Part shown: one piece after another, positions 1 to 8,442 of the stretch
Numbering within the stretch: the first letter of the stretch is position 1
Layout: every line of letters starts with the position of its first letter
Source: Streptomyces sp. SLBN-118
GTDB taxonomy: Bacteria; Actinomycetota; Actinomycetes; Streptomycetales; Streptomycetaceae
NCBI RefSeq assembly: GCF_006715635.1
Contig: NZ_VFNP01000002.1
Coordinates: 2,480,001 to 2,544,000, forward strand
DNA: 64,000 nt
Reading direction: 5' to 3'
Program-made: the position numbers and the translations under genes
Notes under the pieces: generated by a model
Told to the model about the DNA's origin: nothing
The model's input: the letters and a program-made list of their open reading frames with translations, nothing else
The model's database searches: none

Positions 1-103
1 GCGCAAGCGCCGGCCGCGTGGACGGCACCCGACCGGTCCGGACCGGACCGATGCCGACCGATGCGGACCGAACCGATCCGGACCGAACAGCGTCTGACCA
101 GGT
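1..103. repeat. Short degenerate CGGACCGA-type repeats before the first gene
   Basis: The left edge holds about seven variants of the word CGGACCGA/ACCGATGC in tandem between 36 and 95. It may be simple-sequence drift; no gene or promoter is identified. Confidence 0.4.
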
Positions 104-784
104 GTGAAGCGACCTGGACTGAGATTGCCCCGCACCCGGCGTGCCCAGCGGCGGATCGTGCAGACGGTCATGCTCGGGTGCGTGCTCGCGCTCGCGCCCG
201 CTACCTGGATGCATGCCGTCGCCGACAGCCGGGTCCGCGCCGTCGCGGACGTCCCCGCGCAGGATGTCGCCGTCGTCTTCGGGGCCGGGCTGTGGAAGGG
301 CCGCCCCACGCCCTATCTCGCGCACCGCCTGGACGCCGCCGCCGAGTTGTACCGGGCGGGCAAGGTCAAGGTCGTACTGGTCACCGGCGACAACAGCCGC
401 GTGGAGTACGACGAGCCGGACGCGATGCGTACCTATCTCACTACGCGCGGCGTGCCGGACCGGCAGATCGTCAGTGACTACGCCGGGTTCGACACCTGGG
501 ACTCCTGCGTACGCGCCAAGAAGATCTTCGGGGTCGAGAGGGCGGTTCTGGTGACCCAGGGGTTCCACATCCGGCGGGCCGTCGCGCTCTGCCGGGCGGC
601 CGGGGTCGAGTCGTACGGCGTCGGGGTCGCCGAGCCGCATGACGTGACCTGGCTGTACGGCGGGACGCGCGAGATGTTCGCGGCGGGCAAGGCGGCGCTG
701 GACGCGGCGTTCACGCCGGATCCCCGGTTCCTGGGCGCCGAGGAACCGGGTGTGAAGGAGGCACTGGCCGCTGCGGCGAGGTGA
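104..784 (+). CDS. SanA/YdcF-like DUF218 membrane protein
   Basis: A 226-residue protein of the DUF218 (SanA/YdcF) family, membrane-tethered proteins linked to envelope integrity in other bacteria; no reaction is firmly known. An Arg-rich N-terminus is followed by one hydrophobic segment at about residues 18-40, then the DUF218 fold with VVFGAGLWKGRPTPYLAHRL near residue 56, the VLVTGDN stretch near 90 and VLVTQGFHIRRA near 148, which are the family's conserved blocks. The GTG start is the first one that includes the membrane anchor. It lies alone on the plus strand, with the next gene about 100 bases downstream. Family assignment is solid; function is inferred. Confidence 0.85.
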   Translation: MKRPGLRLPRTRRAQRRIVQTVMLGCVLALAPATWMHAVADSRVRAVADVPAQDVAVVFGAGLWKGRPTPYLAHRLDAAAELYRAGKVKVVLVTGDNSRVEYDEPDAMRTYLTTRGVPDRQIVSDYAGFDTWDSCVRAKKIFGVERAVLVTQGFHIRRAVALCRAAGVESYGVGVAEPHDVTWLYGGTREMFAAGKAALDAAFTPDPRFLGAEEPGVKEALAAAAR

Positions 785-891
785 TGCCGTGACCAAGCCG
801 CGGCGACGCCCCCGCAATGCCCGCCGACACGCGCGTGCGCACGCGTGCCGCAGACTCGCGCCGGCATCCGCGGCGCGCGACAGTGAGGCGT

Positions 892-1473
892 ATGGAAAAC
901 GACGTAGCCACCCTGCTCAGCCGTCACGCCGAAGCGCTCGCGTTCTTCACGGACCGCGTGCACGCCGTACGGGCCGAACAGTGGGACGATCCGACGCCCT
1001 GCACCGATTGGTCCGTACGCGATCTCGTCAACCATCTCACCGCGGAACAGTTGTGGGTGCCCGCCCTGGTGACCGACGGGCTGGGCGCCAAGGACGTGGG
1101 CGATGCCTACGACGGGGACGTCCTCGGCAGAAAGCCGAAGACCAGCTGGGACACCGCCGCACGCGCCGCGCGCAAGGCCTTCGCCGCACCGGGCGCGCTG
1201 GAGCGGACCGTCCGGCTTTCGTACGGGGAGACACCCGCGGTCGCATACTGCGCGCAGATGGTCACCGACGCCGTCGTGCACTCCTGGGATCTGTCGCGGG
1301 CGATCGGCGCGCCGGAGCGGCTGCCGGACGTGCTGGTCCTCTTCGCGCTCGACGAGGTCACGCCCTACGCCGCCGAGCTGGCCAAGTCCGGTCTCTTCGC
1401 GCCTCCGATCGAGCCGCCGCCGGGCGACAGCCACCAGACCAGGCTGCTGGCGCTGCTCGGCCGCCGCGAGTGA
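892..1473 (+). CDS. TIGR03086-type mycothiol/DinB-fold metal-binding protein
   Basis: A 193-residue protein of the actinobacterial TIGR03086 family, DinB-like four-helix bundles related to mycothiol-dependent maleylpyruvate isomerase. The N-terminal PTPCTDWSVRDLVNHL (His metal-ligand candidate) and the later VVHSWDLSRAIG (second His) are the hallmark blocks. I chose the ATG giving MENDVATLL because homologues begin there; an upstream in-frame start would add an Arg-rich stretch without family character. The substrate is unknown. It probably acts in the cytosol as a mycothiol-dependent or divalent-metal enzyme, by family inference only. Confidence 0.8.
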   Translation: MENDVATLLSRHAEALAFFTDRVHAVRAEQWDDPTPCTDWSVRDLVNHLTAEQLWVPALVTDGLGAKDVGDAYDGDVLGRKPKTSWDTAARAARKAFAAPGALERTVRLSYGETPAVAYCAQMVTDAVVHSWDLSRAIGAPERLPDVLVLFALDEVTPYAAELAKSGLFAPPIEPPPGDSHQTRLLALLGRRE

Positions 1474-1534
1474 GGAGCGGCGGCCGTGCCTCACGGGGCG
1501 GCGGGGCGCAGACGGAGCCCGCCGTACCGCGACC

Positions 1535-1572
1535 GTAATCCGGGGCGCCCGCCCGTGTAACACGGACGACCC
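1535..1572 (+). promoter_or_regulatory. Possible weak GlnR box upstream of nasA
   Basis: Four pentamers sit exactly 11 bases apart: GTAAT (1535), CGCCC (1546), GTAAC (1557) and GACCC (1568). This matches the GlnR layout gTnAC-n6-GaAAC-n6-GtnAC-n6-GaAAC in spacing and in the first and third boxes, but the second box does not match. It ends 11 bases before the nasA start. GlnR control of nitrate assimilation genes is established in Streptomyces; binding here is inference. Confidence 0.35.
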
Positions 1573-1583
1573 AACCTGGGCGT

Positions 1584-3734
1584 ATGCCCGACGCCACCAC
1601 CACGACCGACCCGGCCGCCCCCATCACGCCGACCCACTGTCCCTACTGCGCCCTGCAGTGCGGCATGAGCCTGCGCGGTGAGGCGGATGCGGTCGAGATC
1701 GTGGAGCGGCCGGACTTCCCCGTGAACCTGGGCGCACTGTGCGGCAAGGGCCGCACCGCGCCCGCGCTGCTCTCCTCCCGGGTGCGCCTGACCGAGCCCC
1801 TGGTCCGTCGCCCCGCCACAGGCAGGCTCGAGCCGGCCACCTGGGAGGAGGCTCTGCGCACGGTCGCGGAGGGACTTCGGCGGACGCGGACGGCGTACGG
1901 CCCCGACGCGGTCGGCGTTTTCGGGGGCGGGGGTCTGACCAATGAGAAGGCGTACACGCTCGGAAAGTTCGCGCGGGTCGTGCTCGGCACCTCGCAGATC
2001 GACTACAACGGGCGTTTTTGCATGTCGTCGGCCGCCGCCGCGCATCAGCGGGCGTTCGGTCTCGACCGCGGGCTGCCGTTCCCGCTGGAGGACATTCCGC
2101 GCACCGGATGCGTGATCCTGGTCGGCTCCAACCTCGCCGAGACGATGCCTCCGGCGCTGCGCTATCTGACCGAACTGCGGGAGAACGGCGGCACGTTGAT
2201 CGTCGTCGACCCGCGCCGTACGCGGACGGCGGAGCAGGCCGATCTGCACCTCGCGCCACGGCCCGGGACGGATCTGGCGCTCGCGCTGGGGCTGCTGCAT
2301 GTGGCGGTGTCGGAGGGGCGTACGGACGAGGAGTTCATCGCGGACCGTACGACTGGCTGGGAGGAGGCCAGGGCGGCGGCAATGGCGCACTGGCCCGAGC
2401 TGGTCGAGCGGATCACGGGCGTGGGTGTTCCCCAGCTGCGGGACGCGGTACGGATGTTCTGTGACGCCGAGTCGGGGATGGTACTGACGGCGCGCGGGCC
2501 CGAGCAGCAGTCCAAGGGCACGGACACGGTCAGCGCCTGGATCAACCTGTGTCTGGCGACGGGCCGTGCGGGACGGCCGCTGTCCGGCTACGGCTGTCTG
2601 ACGGGCCAGGGCAACGGGCAGGGCGGCCGCGAACACGGCCAGAAGGCCGACCAGTTGCCGGGCTACCGCAAGCTGGACGACCCGGCGGCGCGGGCGCATG
2701 TCGCCCGGGTGTGGGGTGTGGAGCCGGAGACACTCCCGGGGCCGGGGCGCAGTGCGTACGAACTCCTCGACGCGCTCGGCGGGGACGTGAAGTCGCTGCT
2801 GCTGATGGGCTCGAACCCGGTGGTGTCCGCACCGCGCGCCGGGCATGTGGAGGAGCGGCTGCGTTCGCTGGACTTCCTTGCGGTTGCGGACGTGGTGCTG
2901 TCCGAGACTGCGGCGCTGGCGGATGTGGTGCTGCCGGTCACCCAGTGGGCGGAGGAGACGGGGACGACGACCAACCTGGAGGGCAGGGTCCTGCTGCGCC
3001 GCCGTGCCCTCTCGCCACCGCCGGGGGTACGGAGCGATCTGGAGGTCCTGGGCGGCCTGGCGTCCCTGCTGGGCCACGACAAGGGTTTCCCGTCGTCCCC
3101 CGAGGAGGTCTTCGAGGAACTGCGCAGGGCCTCGGCGGGCGGCCCGGCGGACTACTCGGGCATCACGTACTCCAGGATCGCCGAGGAGAACGGGGTCTTC
3201 TGGCCCTGCCCGGCACAGGACACCGCGGAGGACGCGCGCTCCGGCACCCCGCATTCCGGCTCCCCGCACCCCGGCACCCCGCGCCTCTTCCTCGACCGGT
3301 TCGCCACGGACGACGGGCGCGCCCGGTTCGTCGCCGTCGGGCACCGTGCCGCCGCCGAGGAGCCCAGTGAGGCGTATCCCGTCCTGCTCACCACGGGGCG
3401 CGTTGTCGCGCAGTACCAGTCCGGGGCGCAGACCCGGCGGGTCGACGAGCTCAATGCCGCCGCCCCGGGGCCGTTCGTCGAGCTGCACCCGCTGCTGGCC
3501 GAGCGACTGGGTGCCGTGGAGGGCGAGCCGCTCGCCGTCGTGTCTCGGCGCGGGCGGGCCGTCGGGCCCGCGCGGATCACCACCGGGATCCGTTCCGACA
3601 CGGTCTTCATGCCGTTCCACTGGCCCGGCGAGGGCCGGGTCAACTCGGTGACGAATCCAGCGCTCGACCCGACCTCGCGGATGCCCGAGTTCAAGGTGTG
3701 CGCGGTCCGGGTGGAGCGTGTCCACGCGTCATAG
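1584..3734 (+). CDS. nasA: Assimilatory nitrate reductase catalytic subunit
   Basis: A 716-residue molybdopterin oxidoreductase of the NasA/NarB type, which reduces nitrate to nitrite in the cytosol for nitrogen assimilation. Cys19, Cys22, Cys26 and Cys53 form the N-terminal [4Fe-4S] motif (HCPYCALQC ... LCGKG). The bis-MGD domains follow, with GRFCMSSAAAAHQRAFG near residue 145, the ARGPEQQSKGTDT block near 305, the GQGNGQGGREHGQKADQLPG block near 345 and a C-terminal molydopterin-dinucleotide-binding domain with LLTTGRV. There is no C-terminal [2Fe-2S] BFD domain, so electrons must come from a partner, plausibly the FAD oxidoreductase encoded at 8903. A weak GlnR-like site precedes it. A low-complexity SGTPHSGSPHPGTP insert lies near residue 553. 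Confidence 0.93.
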   Translation: MPDATTTTDPAAPITPTHCPYCALQCGMSLRGEADAVEIVERPDFPVNLGALCGKGRTAPALLSSRVRLTEPLVRRPATGRLEPATWEEALRTVAEGLRRTRTAYGPDAVGVFGGGGLTNEKAYTLGKFARVVLGTSQIDYNGRFCMSSAAAAHQRAFGLDRGLPFPLEDIPRTGCVILVGSNLAETMPPALRYLTELRENGGTLIVVDPRRTRTAEQADLHLAPRPGTDLALALGLLHVAVSEGRTDEEFIADRTTGWEEARAAAMAHWPELVERITGVGVPQLRDAVRMFCDAESGMVLTARGPEQQSKGTDTVSAWINLCLATGRAGRPLSGYGCLTGQGNGQGGREHGQKADQLPGYRKLDDPAARAHVARVWGVEPETLPGPGRSAYELLDALGGDVKSLLLMGSNPVVSAPRAGHVEERLRSLDFLAVADVVLSETAALADVVLPVTQWAEETGTTTNLEGRVLLRRRALSPPPGVRSDLEVLGGLASLLGHDKGFPSSPEEVFEELRRASAGGPADYSGITYSRIAEENGVFWPCPAQDTAEDARSGTPHSGSPHPGTPRLFLDRFATDDGRARFVAVGHRAAAEEPSEAYPVLLTTGRVVAQYQSGAQTRRVDELNAAAPGPFVELHPLLAERLGAVEGEPLAVVSRRGRAVGPARITTGIRSDTVFMPFHWPGEGRVNSVTNPALDPTSRMPEFKVCAVRVERVHAS

Positions 3735-3740
3735 CGCGGC

Positions 3741-4184
3741 TCAGCCGGACAGGCGGCCCGTCCAGTCGCCGCCCGGGATCGGTGTGCCGGTCGCCCGCAG
3801 CTTCCGTGCCACTCCCGGCGCCGCGACATACACCCAGGCCCGTACGGCCGTGCCGTCCGGGAGTCGGACCTCGCGCGCCAGCCGCTCGTACAGATTGCGC
3901 GGGTGGCCCGGCGCGACGCACTCCTCCAGCCGGTCGAGTACGCCGAGGAGTTCCCCGTACTCCCCCGGCGCCGCCGTCACCACCTCGCCCGCGACCGTGC
4001 CCCCGCCGGGTTCGAGCAGGGCGTACGGATAGCCGGGGCCCTCGTACAGCACCGCGTCCGCGAGCACCGCCGGCTCCTCCGCGGCCGTGCGGCCGTGCAG
4101 AAACAGATCGTGGTTGATCTCGCCCGGGCGCAGCGTGCCGTAGACGAAGAACGGAAGCTCCTCCCTGGGGCCCGCTCCTCTCAC
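3741..4184 (-). CDS. Gamma-glutamylcyclotransferase/AIG2-like protein
   Basis: A 147-residue protein with the FFVYGTLRPGE motif at its N-terminus, the signature of the gamma-glutamylcyclotransferase (AIG2/YtfP) fold. Acidic Glu positions downstream (LDRLEECV) are compatible with the catalytic carboxylate, but the substrate is unknown. The GTG start overlaps the TGA stop of cutA in a GTGA quartet, so the two genes are translationally coupled. That overlap decides the start, because any further extension would run through the cutA frame. Its stop lies only 6 bases from the convergent nasA stop. Confidence 0.8.
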   Translation of the reverse strand: MRGAGPREELPFFVYGTLRPGEINHDLFLHGRTAAEEPAVLADAVLYEGPGYPYALLEPGGGTVAGEVVTAAPGEYGELLGVLDRLEECVAPGHPRNLYERLAREVRLPDGTAVRAWVYVAAPGVARKLRATGTPIPGGDWTGRLSG

Positions 4185-4513
4185 GGCGCCACGGTCTCCG
4201 CGTCGATCCACGCCAGATACGCCGCACCGCCGCCCACCACCGGCGTGGCGATGATCTCCGGCGTCTCGTAGTCGTGAGCCGCGATCAGGTGCGCCTCCAG
4301 CGCCGGATAGCAGGCCTCGGTCGTCTTGAAGAGGACCTGCCACTCCTCCGCGGTCTCGATGGCGTTCTTCCAGCAGAAGACGGAGGTCACGGGCGCGGAG
4401 ACCTGCGCGCACGCCGCCAGCCTCGCCTCCACCACGCCCCGCGCCAGCCGCTCGGCCTTCTGTGCGCTGTCGGTCGTGGTCAGTACGGTGAGTACGGTCA
4501 GTGCCTGGGCCAC
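4181..4513 (-). CDS. cutA: Divalent cation tolerance protein CutA
   Basis: A 110-residue CutA1-family protein, a small trimeric ferredoxin-like-fold protein associated with divalent-metal tolerance. Recognisable blocks are the N-terminal VLTTTDS, the ARGVVEARLAACAQV stretch, FCWKNAIETAEEWQVLFKT and the C-terminal HDYETPEIIATPV. The length matches the family. The GTG start is favoured by GAAGGAG seven bases upstream; a longer reading would add a non-family extension. It is the first gene of a two-gene unit with the cyclotransferase-like gene and is divergent from the Uma2 gene. Confidence 0.92.
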   Translation of the reverse strand: MAQALTVLTVLTTTDSAQKAERLARGVVEARLAACAQVSAPVTSVFCWKNAIETAEEWQVLFKTTEACYPALEAHLIAAHDYETPEIIATPVVGGGAAYLAWIDAETVAP

Positions 4514-4649
4514 CGACAATCTCCTTCGGGTCGAAGCGCGTTGGGTTAGCTCGTACGGGTGAGCCCGGGTCGGAGCCCGGACGTCGCAGCAGAGCGTAAC
4601 TAGTGTCAGAACTCGACCAGCCCTGCGTACGAGCACTCCGAGGACTACC

Positions 4650-5285
4650 GTGACGACCATGATGGAACGGCCGACACCGATAGACACCCCGTCTTCCGGA
4701 GACTTCGAGAGCCTGCTCCGGACCGTGGAGGAACTGGACACACCTGACGGCTACAAGGCCGAGCTCATCCGGGGGAAGATCGTCGTGTCGCCGTGGTCCA
4801 AGCTTCGCTACCTGCACGCCATGAGGTCTCTGCGACGGCAGTTGGATACCCATGCGCCTGAAGGGCACATCGCAGAGACCTCACCGTTCCTGTTCCGCCT
4901 GCCCGCCTCGGAGCGAGCCTTCGGACCTGACCTCTTCGTCGCCGAGGAAGCAGCCTTCGACGCCGACGGCCGCCACGCCGACGGCGAGGCGCTCTCCCTC
5001 GTCGCCGAGCTCACGTCCGTCTCCACGAGGGACGCCGACTGGCAGGACAAGCTGGAGGCGTACGGCAGGCAGGTGCCTGTATATCTGATCCTCGATATGC
5101 AGGCCGAGGAGATCGCCGCGTTCTGGGACCCGTCGCCGCAGGGCTACCGATCCCGCACCACGGTGTCCTTCGGGAAGCCGCTGCATGTGCCCGCGCCGTT
5201 CGACTTCGACCTCGACACCACCGGCTTCGCCGCCGAGCCCGCCGAGCCCTCTGAGAAGCACCCCGAGGCAGAGCCTCGCACGTAA
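4650..5285 (+). CDS. Uma2 family (DUF820) endonuclease-fold protein
   Basis: A 211-residue Uma2/DUF820 protein, a PD-(D/E)xK nuclease-fold family much expanded in Streptomyces and cyanobacteria, of unknown biological role. The core is visible as ELIRGKIVVSPWS near residue 37, FGPDLFV (active-site Asp) near 92, and LVAELTSVSTRDADWQDKLEAY (Glu and Lys of the catalytic motif) near 115-137. The C-terminus is acidic and probably disordered. The start is GTG with two in-frame ATGs within four codons, so the exact start is uncertain by 3-4 residues. No toxin or partner gene lies adjacent. Confidence 0.85.
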   Translation: MTTMMERPTPIDTPSSGDFESLLRTVEELDTPDGYKAELIRGKIVVSPWSKLRYLHAMRSLRRQLDTHAPEGHIAETSPFLFRLPASERAFGPDLFVAEEAAFDADGRHADGEALSLVAELTSVSTRDADWQDKLEAYGRQVPVYLILDMQAEEIAAFWDPSPQGYRSRTTVSFGKPLHVPAPFDFDLDTTGFAAEPAEPSEKHPEAEPRT

Positions 5286-5485
5286 GCCCGTCACCCATTC
5301 GGCGCGGCCGTCACCTGATTCCCCGTCACCCGTGATGACCTGCGACAACGGATCCTGTCCAGTGCGACACGCCGAGCGGAACACATCAATCTGATTCCCC
5401 ATCAGCAGGCGTCCGCGGCGGGCTGCGCCTTACCTCGGAGAGAAGACGCACTCTCGCACCACCCGTGCTTCCTCGGAGGATCACC

Positions 5486-5992
5486 ATGCGCGCCACCGCC
5501 CGCCTGCTGGCCAGTACCGCACTGGCGGCCGCCGTGACAGGTCTCGGCGTGCACACGGCTTACGCCTGGGACTCCGGCACGCTGGAGGTTTTCCCGAACA
5601 TCGCCGCTCCGGGCGCCGTCATCACCGTGAGCACCACTGTCTGCGGCCCCGGCGGCCACGGTGTGGGCGACGCCCGCGCTCTGGGCGCCGGTGAGTTCCG
5701 TCTGGCGCCCGGAACGCACAAGGATGTCGCGGTCGGCCAGTTCACGATCCCCCAGCACACCCACGCGGGGACCTACGCCATCACGGTGAGCTGCAAGAAC
5801 GGCCGGCAGGCCTCGGGCGACGTGACCGTAGAGCACCACGGATGGCCGACCGGCCACGTCAACACCGGCGTCGGAGGCAGCGTGGGCCCCGACACCACCC
5901 AGATCGCGGCGGGCGTGGCCATTCTGGCCGCGGCCGCCGTCGGCGGGACCGTGCTCCTGCGCCGCCGGGCGAGCGGCGCGCAGGGCAGCTGA
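5486..5992 (+). CDS. Exported protein with C-terminal sorting-like tail, sortase-linked
   Basis: A 168-residue secreted protein. Residues 1-28 form a signal peptide ending near AYA; an Ig-like beta domain follows (LEVFPNIAAPGAVITVSTTV). The C-terminus has a Gly-rich linker, a hydrophobic segment (IAAGVAILAAAAVGGTVLL) and an RRR stop, the layout of a cell-wall sorting signal. There is no LPXTG or LAXTG: the linker just before the hydrophobic segment reads GPDTTQ. A strong GGAGG site five bases upstream fixes the ATG. It lies 93 bases before a class F sortase gene in the same direction, so it is the obvious candidate substrate. That pairing is inference. Confidence 0.8.
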   Translation: MRATARLLASTALAAAVTGLGVHTAYAWDSGTLEVFPNIAAPGAVITVSTTVCGPGGHGVGDARALGAGEFRLAPGTHKDVAVGQFTIPQHTHAGTYAITVSCKNGRQASGDVTVEHHGWPTGHVNTGVGGSVGPDTTQIAAGVAILAAAAVGGTVLLRRRASGAQGS

Positions 5993-6085
5993 CGGGGCGG
6001 TTTCCACCGCTCCGGTACCGCCGTGTCCCCGCTCCCGGCAGGCCCCGAGCCTGCCGGGAGCGGGCGAGAAGTATCCGGAGGACCG

Positions 6086-6727
6086 ATGACCGCAGCGGGC
6101 CAGGGCAAGGGCTGGGTCATAGCCGTCGCCGTCTGCGCAGGCGCCTGGCTGGTCCAGAACGGCTCCGTTTCTGTGACCCCGCCGGTCCCCTCCGCCGCGG
6201 AGGCCTTCGCGGCCGGTCCCGACTACTACACGGACGCGGCCGCCGACCCCCTGCCGCCGTCCGTGCCCGTGCGCCTGCGCATACCCGAGATCCGCATCGA
6301 CGCCCCGGTCATGCCGCTGGGCCTCGCCGGCGACGGCAGCCTGGAGGTGCCGCCGGCCACCGACCGCAACCTGGCGGGCTGGTGGCGGGACGGCGCTGCC
6401 CCCGGCGCGAAAGGAACGGCGATCGTCGCCGGGCATGTCGACAACGCGCGGGGTCCGTCGGTCTTCTACAGCCTGGGTGCTCTGAAGAAGGGCCACCGGA
6501 TCGAGGTGACCCGCAAGGACGGCCGCACGGCGGTCTTCACGATCGACGCGATCGAGGTGTACGACGCGGGCTCGTTCCCCGACGAGAAGGTGTACGGGCC
6601 CAAGGACCGGGCCGAGCTCCGGGTGATCACGTGCGGGGGCGGCTTCACCGAGAAGACCGGCTACAAGGGCAATGTGGTGGCCTTCGCGCATCTGATCGGG
6701 GTGCGCGAGCCGAAGACGACGGGCTAG
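6086..6727 (+). CDS. Class F sortase
   Basis: A 213-residue class F sortase, a membrane-anchored cysteine transpeptidase type common in actinomycetes. An N-terminal hydrophobic anchor covers about residues 9-30. The sortase beta-barrel begins with PVRLRIPEIRIDAPV; the catalytic His is in IVAGHVDN (near residue 118), the Cys in RVITCGGGF (near 182), and a downstream basic residue in the barrel serves as the Arg. The ATG follows GGAG closely; a longer upstream reading is unneeded. It follows the gene for an exported protein with a sorting-like tail, and the two probably form one unit. Confidence 0.88.
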   Translation: MTAAGQGKGWVIAVAVCAGAWLVQNGSVSVTPPVPSAAEAFAAGPDYYTDAAADPLPPSVPVRLRIPEIRIDAPVMPLGLAGDGSLEVPPATDRNLAGWWRDGAAPGAKGTAIVAGHVDNARGPSVFYSLGALKKGHRIEVTRKDGRTAVFTIDAIEVYDAGSFPDEKVYGPKDRAELRVITCGGGFTEKTGYKGNVVAFAHLIGVREPKTTG

Positions 6728-6765
6728 ACGACAGACCCTCGGGGGCTGCCGGCAAGGACGGTGGC

Positions 6766-7551
6766 CTACGCGGTCCACTGGTCGAAGGCGAGCTTCGCAA
6801 CCAGCGAGAAGACCACGACGAGCAGCACTCCGCGGACGAACTCGCTGCCCTTGCGCAGCGCCATCCTTGCCCCGAACATGCCGCCCGCCAGGTTGAACAC
6901 CGCCATCAGCGCCGCCAGTTGCCACATCACCGTGCCCTGGTAGGCGAACATCGCCAGGGCCCCGCCGTTGGTGCAGATATTGACGATCTTGGCTGTGGCG
7001 GAGGCGGTCACCAGGTCGAGATGGAGCACGGCCGTCAGCGCGAGCACCAGGAAGGTCCCGGTGCCGGGCCCGACCAGGCCGTCGTAGAAGCCGATCCCGC
7101 CGCCGACGAGCACGATCGCGGCGATCGTACGGGCCCGGGTGACCGTCCGCCGCTCGGCATCGGTCGCGGTACCGAAGGCGGGACGCAGCATCACAAAGGC
7201 GGCGACGCCGAGCAGCACCAACATGATCACGGGCCTCAGTACGTCGCTGCTGATCCCGGCCGCGAAGAAGGCGCCGCCCATCGAGCCCGCGAGCGCGGCG
7301 AGCCCGATCCGTACCGCGGTCTTCACCTGCACCGGGGCCTTGCGCACGTAGGTGATCGCGGCGCCCGAGGTGCCGACGATGGCCACGGCCTTGTTGGTAC
7401 CGAGGATCTGCGCGGTCTGGACGTGGGGCAGACCGAGCAGCATGGCGGGCAGGAGCAGCAGCCCTCCGCCGCCGACCACCGCGTCGATCCAGCCGGCCGC
7501 CGCGGCGGCAAGGCAGAGGAAGACGAGCGTGGTCAGCGATATGTCGGGCAT
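6766..7551 (-). CDS. TSUP family (TauE/SafE) permease
   Basis: A 261-residue integral membrane protein of the sulfite-exporter TauE/SafE (TSUP) family, about eight transmembrane segments, probably moving sulfur-containing or other organic anions. The two half-repeats are visible: GWIDAVVGGGGLLLLPAMLL near residue 20 and IGFYDGLVGPGTGTFLVLAL near 153, both carrying the Gly-rich signature. Length is normal for the family. No neighbouring gene reveals the substrate. The ATG start has only a weak ribosome site. Confidence 0.87.
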   Translation of the reverse strand: MPDISLTTLVFLCLAAAAAGWIDAVVGGGGLLLLPAMLLGLPHVQTAQILGTNKAVAIVGTSGAAITYVRKAPVQVKTAVRIGLAALAGSMGGAFFAAGISSDVLRPVIMLVLLGVAAFVMLRPAFGTATDAERRTVTRARTIAAIVLVGGGIGFYDGLVGPGTGTFLVLALTAVLHLDLVTASATAKIVNICTNGGALAMFAYQGTVMWQLAALMAVFNLAGGMFGARMALRKGSEFVRGVLLVVVFSLVAKLAFDQWTA

Positions 7552-7638
7552 GGCCGCGACCCTACGGACGTGATGCGTGTGGCGTCCATCGATCCCGGGA
7601 GAGTTGAGCGACGTCTGAGGTTCCGCGGCGCGCGCCGG

Positions 7639-8442
7639 TCAGGCCGACAGCCCGCTGAGCCTCGTTCCGATCACGACCGTGGCGTACAGCTCCTCGGAAA
7701 CGGCCAGTGTCGTGCTCAGCCCGCTCCCGCTGAAGGCCTCGACGGCGAGCGGCGCCTGACGCTCGCTTGTCTCCACCAGCAGGCATCCGCCCGGCGCCAG
7801 CCACCGTGGCGCATCGGCCGCGACCCGCCGCAGGACGTCGAGCCCGTCCGCGCCGCCGTCGAGCGCGACCAGTGGCTCGTGTTCGCGGGCCTCCGAGGGC
7901 AGCAGGCCCACCTCTTCGGTCGGTACGTAGGGCACGTTGGCGGCCAGCACCTCGATACGGCCACGCAGCGCGACGGGCAGTGCCCCGAAGAGATCGCCCT
8001 CGTACACCCGGCCGCCGACGGCACCGACATTGCGCCGGGCGCACGCAACGGCGGCAGCGTCGATGTCGGCCGCGTACAGCTCGACCGGCCCGAGCGCCGC
8101 GGCCAGCGCGACACCCACCGCGCCGGAGCCGCAGCACAGGTCGACGACGACGGCACCGGGGCGGGCGCGGGTGACTGCCTGGCGGACGAGGAATTCGGTA
8201 CGCCGGCGCGGCACGAAGACCTCTCGGTCCACGGCCACCCGCAGACCGCAGAACTCGGCCCAGCCGAGGACATGTTCAAGGGGCAGCCCGGCAACGCGCC
8301 GGTCCACCATGGCGGCGAGATCGGACGGCGTGCCTGCGGTGGAGAGGATCAGTTTCGCCTCGTCCTCGGCGAAGACGCAGCCGGCGGCGCGAAGCTTGGT
8401 GACGATGGCGGAAGAAGTCAGAGGTGACGGTGAAACCGACAT
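7639..8442 (-). CDS. PrmC/HemK-like N5-glutamine methyltransferase, second copy type
   Basis: A 267-residue SAM-dependent methyltransferase of the PrmC/HemK type. The N-terminal helical domain is followed by the SAM motif VVDLCCGSGAVG near residue 100 and YAADIDAAAVACARRNV. The catalytic motif is NVPY (near residue 170) rather than the canonical NPPY of release-factor methyltransferases. The VPRRRTEFLV block matches the actinobacterial putative protein N5-glutamine methyltransferase subfamily, which occurs in addition to true PrmC, so the substrate may not be a release factor. The ATG start has an AAAGG-type site eight bases upstream. Confidence 0.82.
   Translation of the reverse strand: MSVSPSPLTSSAIVTKLRAAGCVFAEDEAKLILSTAGTPSDLAAMVDRRVAGLPLEHVLGWAEFCGLRVAVDREVFVPRRRTEFLVRQAVTRARPGAVVVDLCCGSGAVGVALAAALGPVELYAADIDAAAVACARRNVGAVGGRVYEGDLFGALPVALRGRIEVLAANVPYVPTEEVGLLPSEAREHEPLVALDGGADGLDVLRRVAADAPRWLAPGGCLLVETSERQAPLAVEAFSGSGLSTTLAVSEELYATVVIGTRLSGLSA

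Noticed and set aside
1491..3725. Long minus-strand frame opposite nasA
   Set aside because: Mirror of a real gene in GC-rich DNA; Arg/Gly-rich, no domain; nasA is unambiguous.
5842..8427. Long plus-strand frame of 861 codons across several genes
   Set aside because: It crosses the sortase gene in another frame and runs antisense to the permease and methyltransferase genes; composition is not protein-like.
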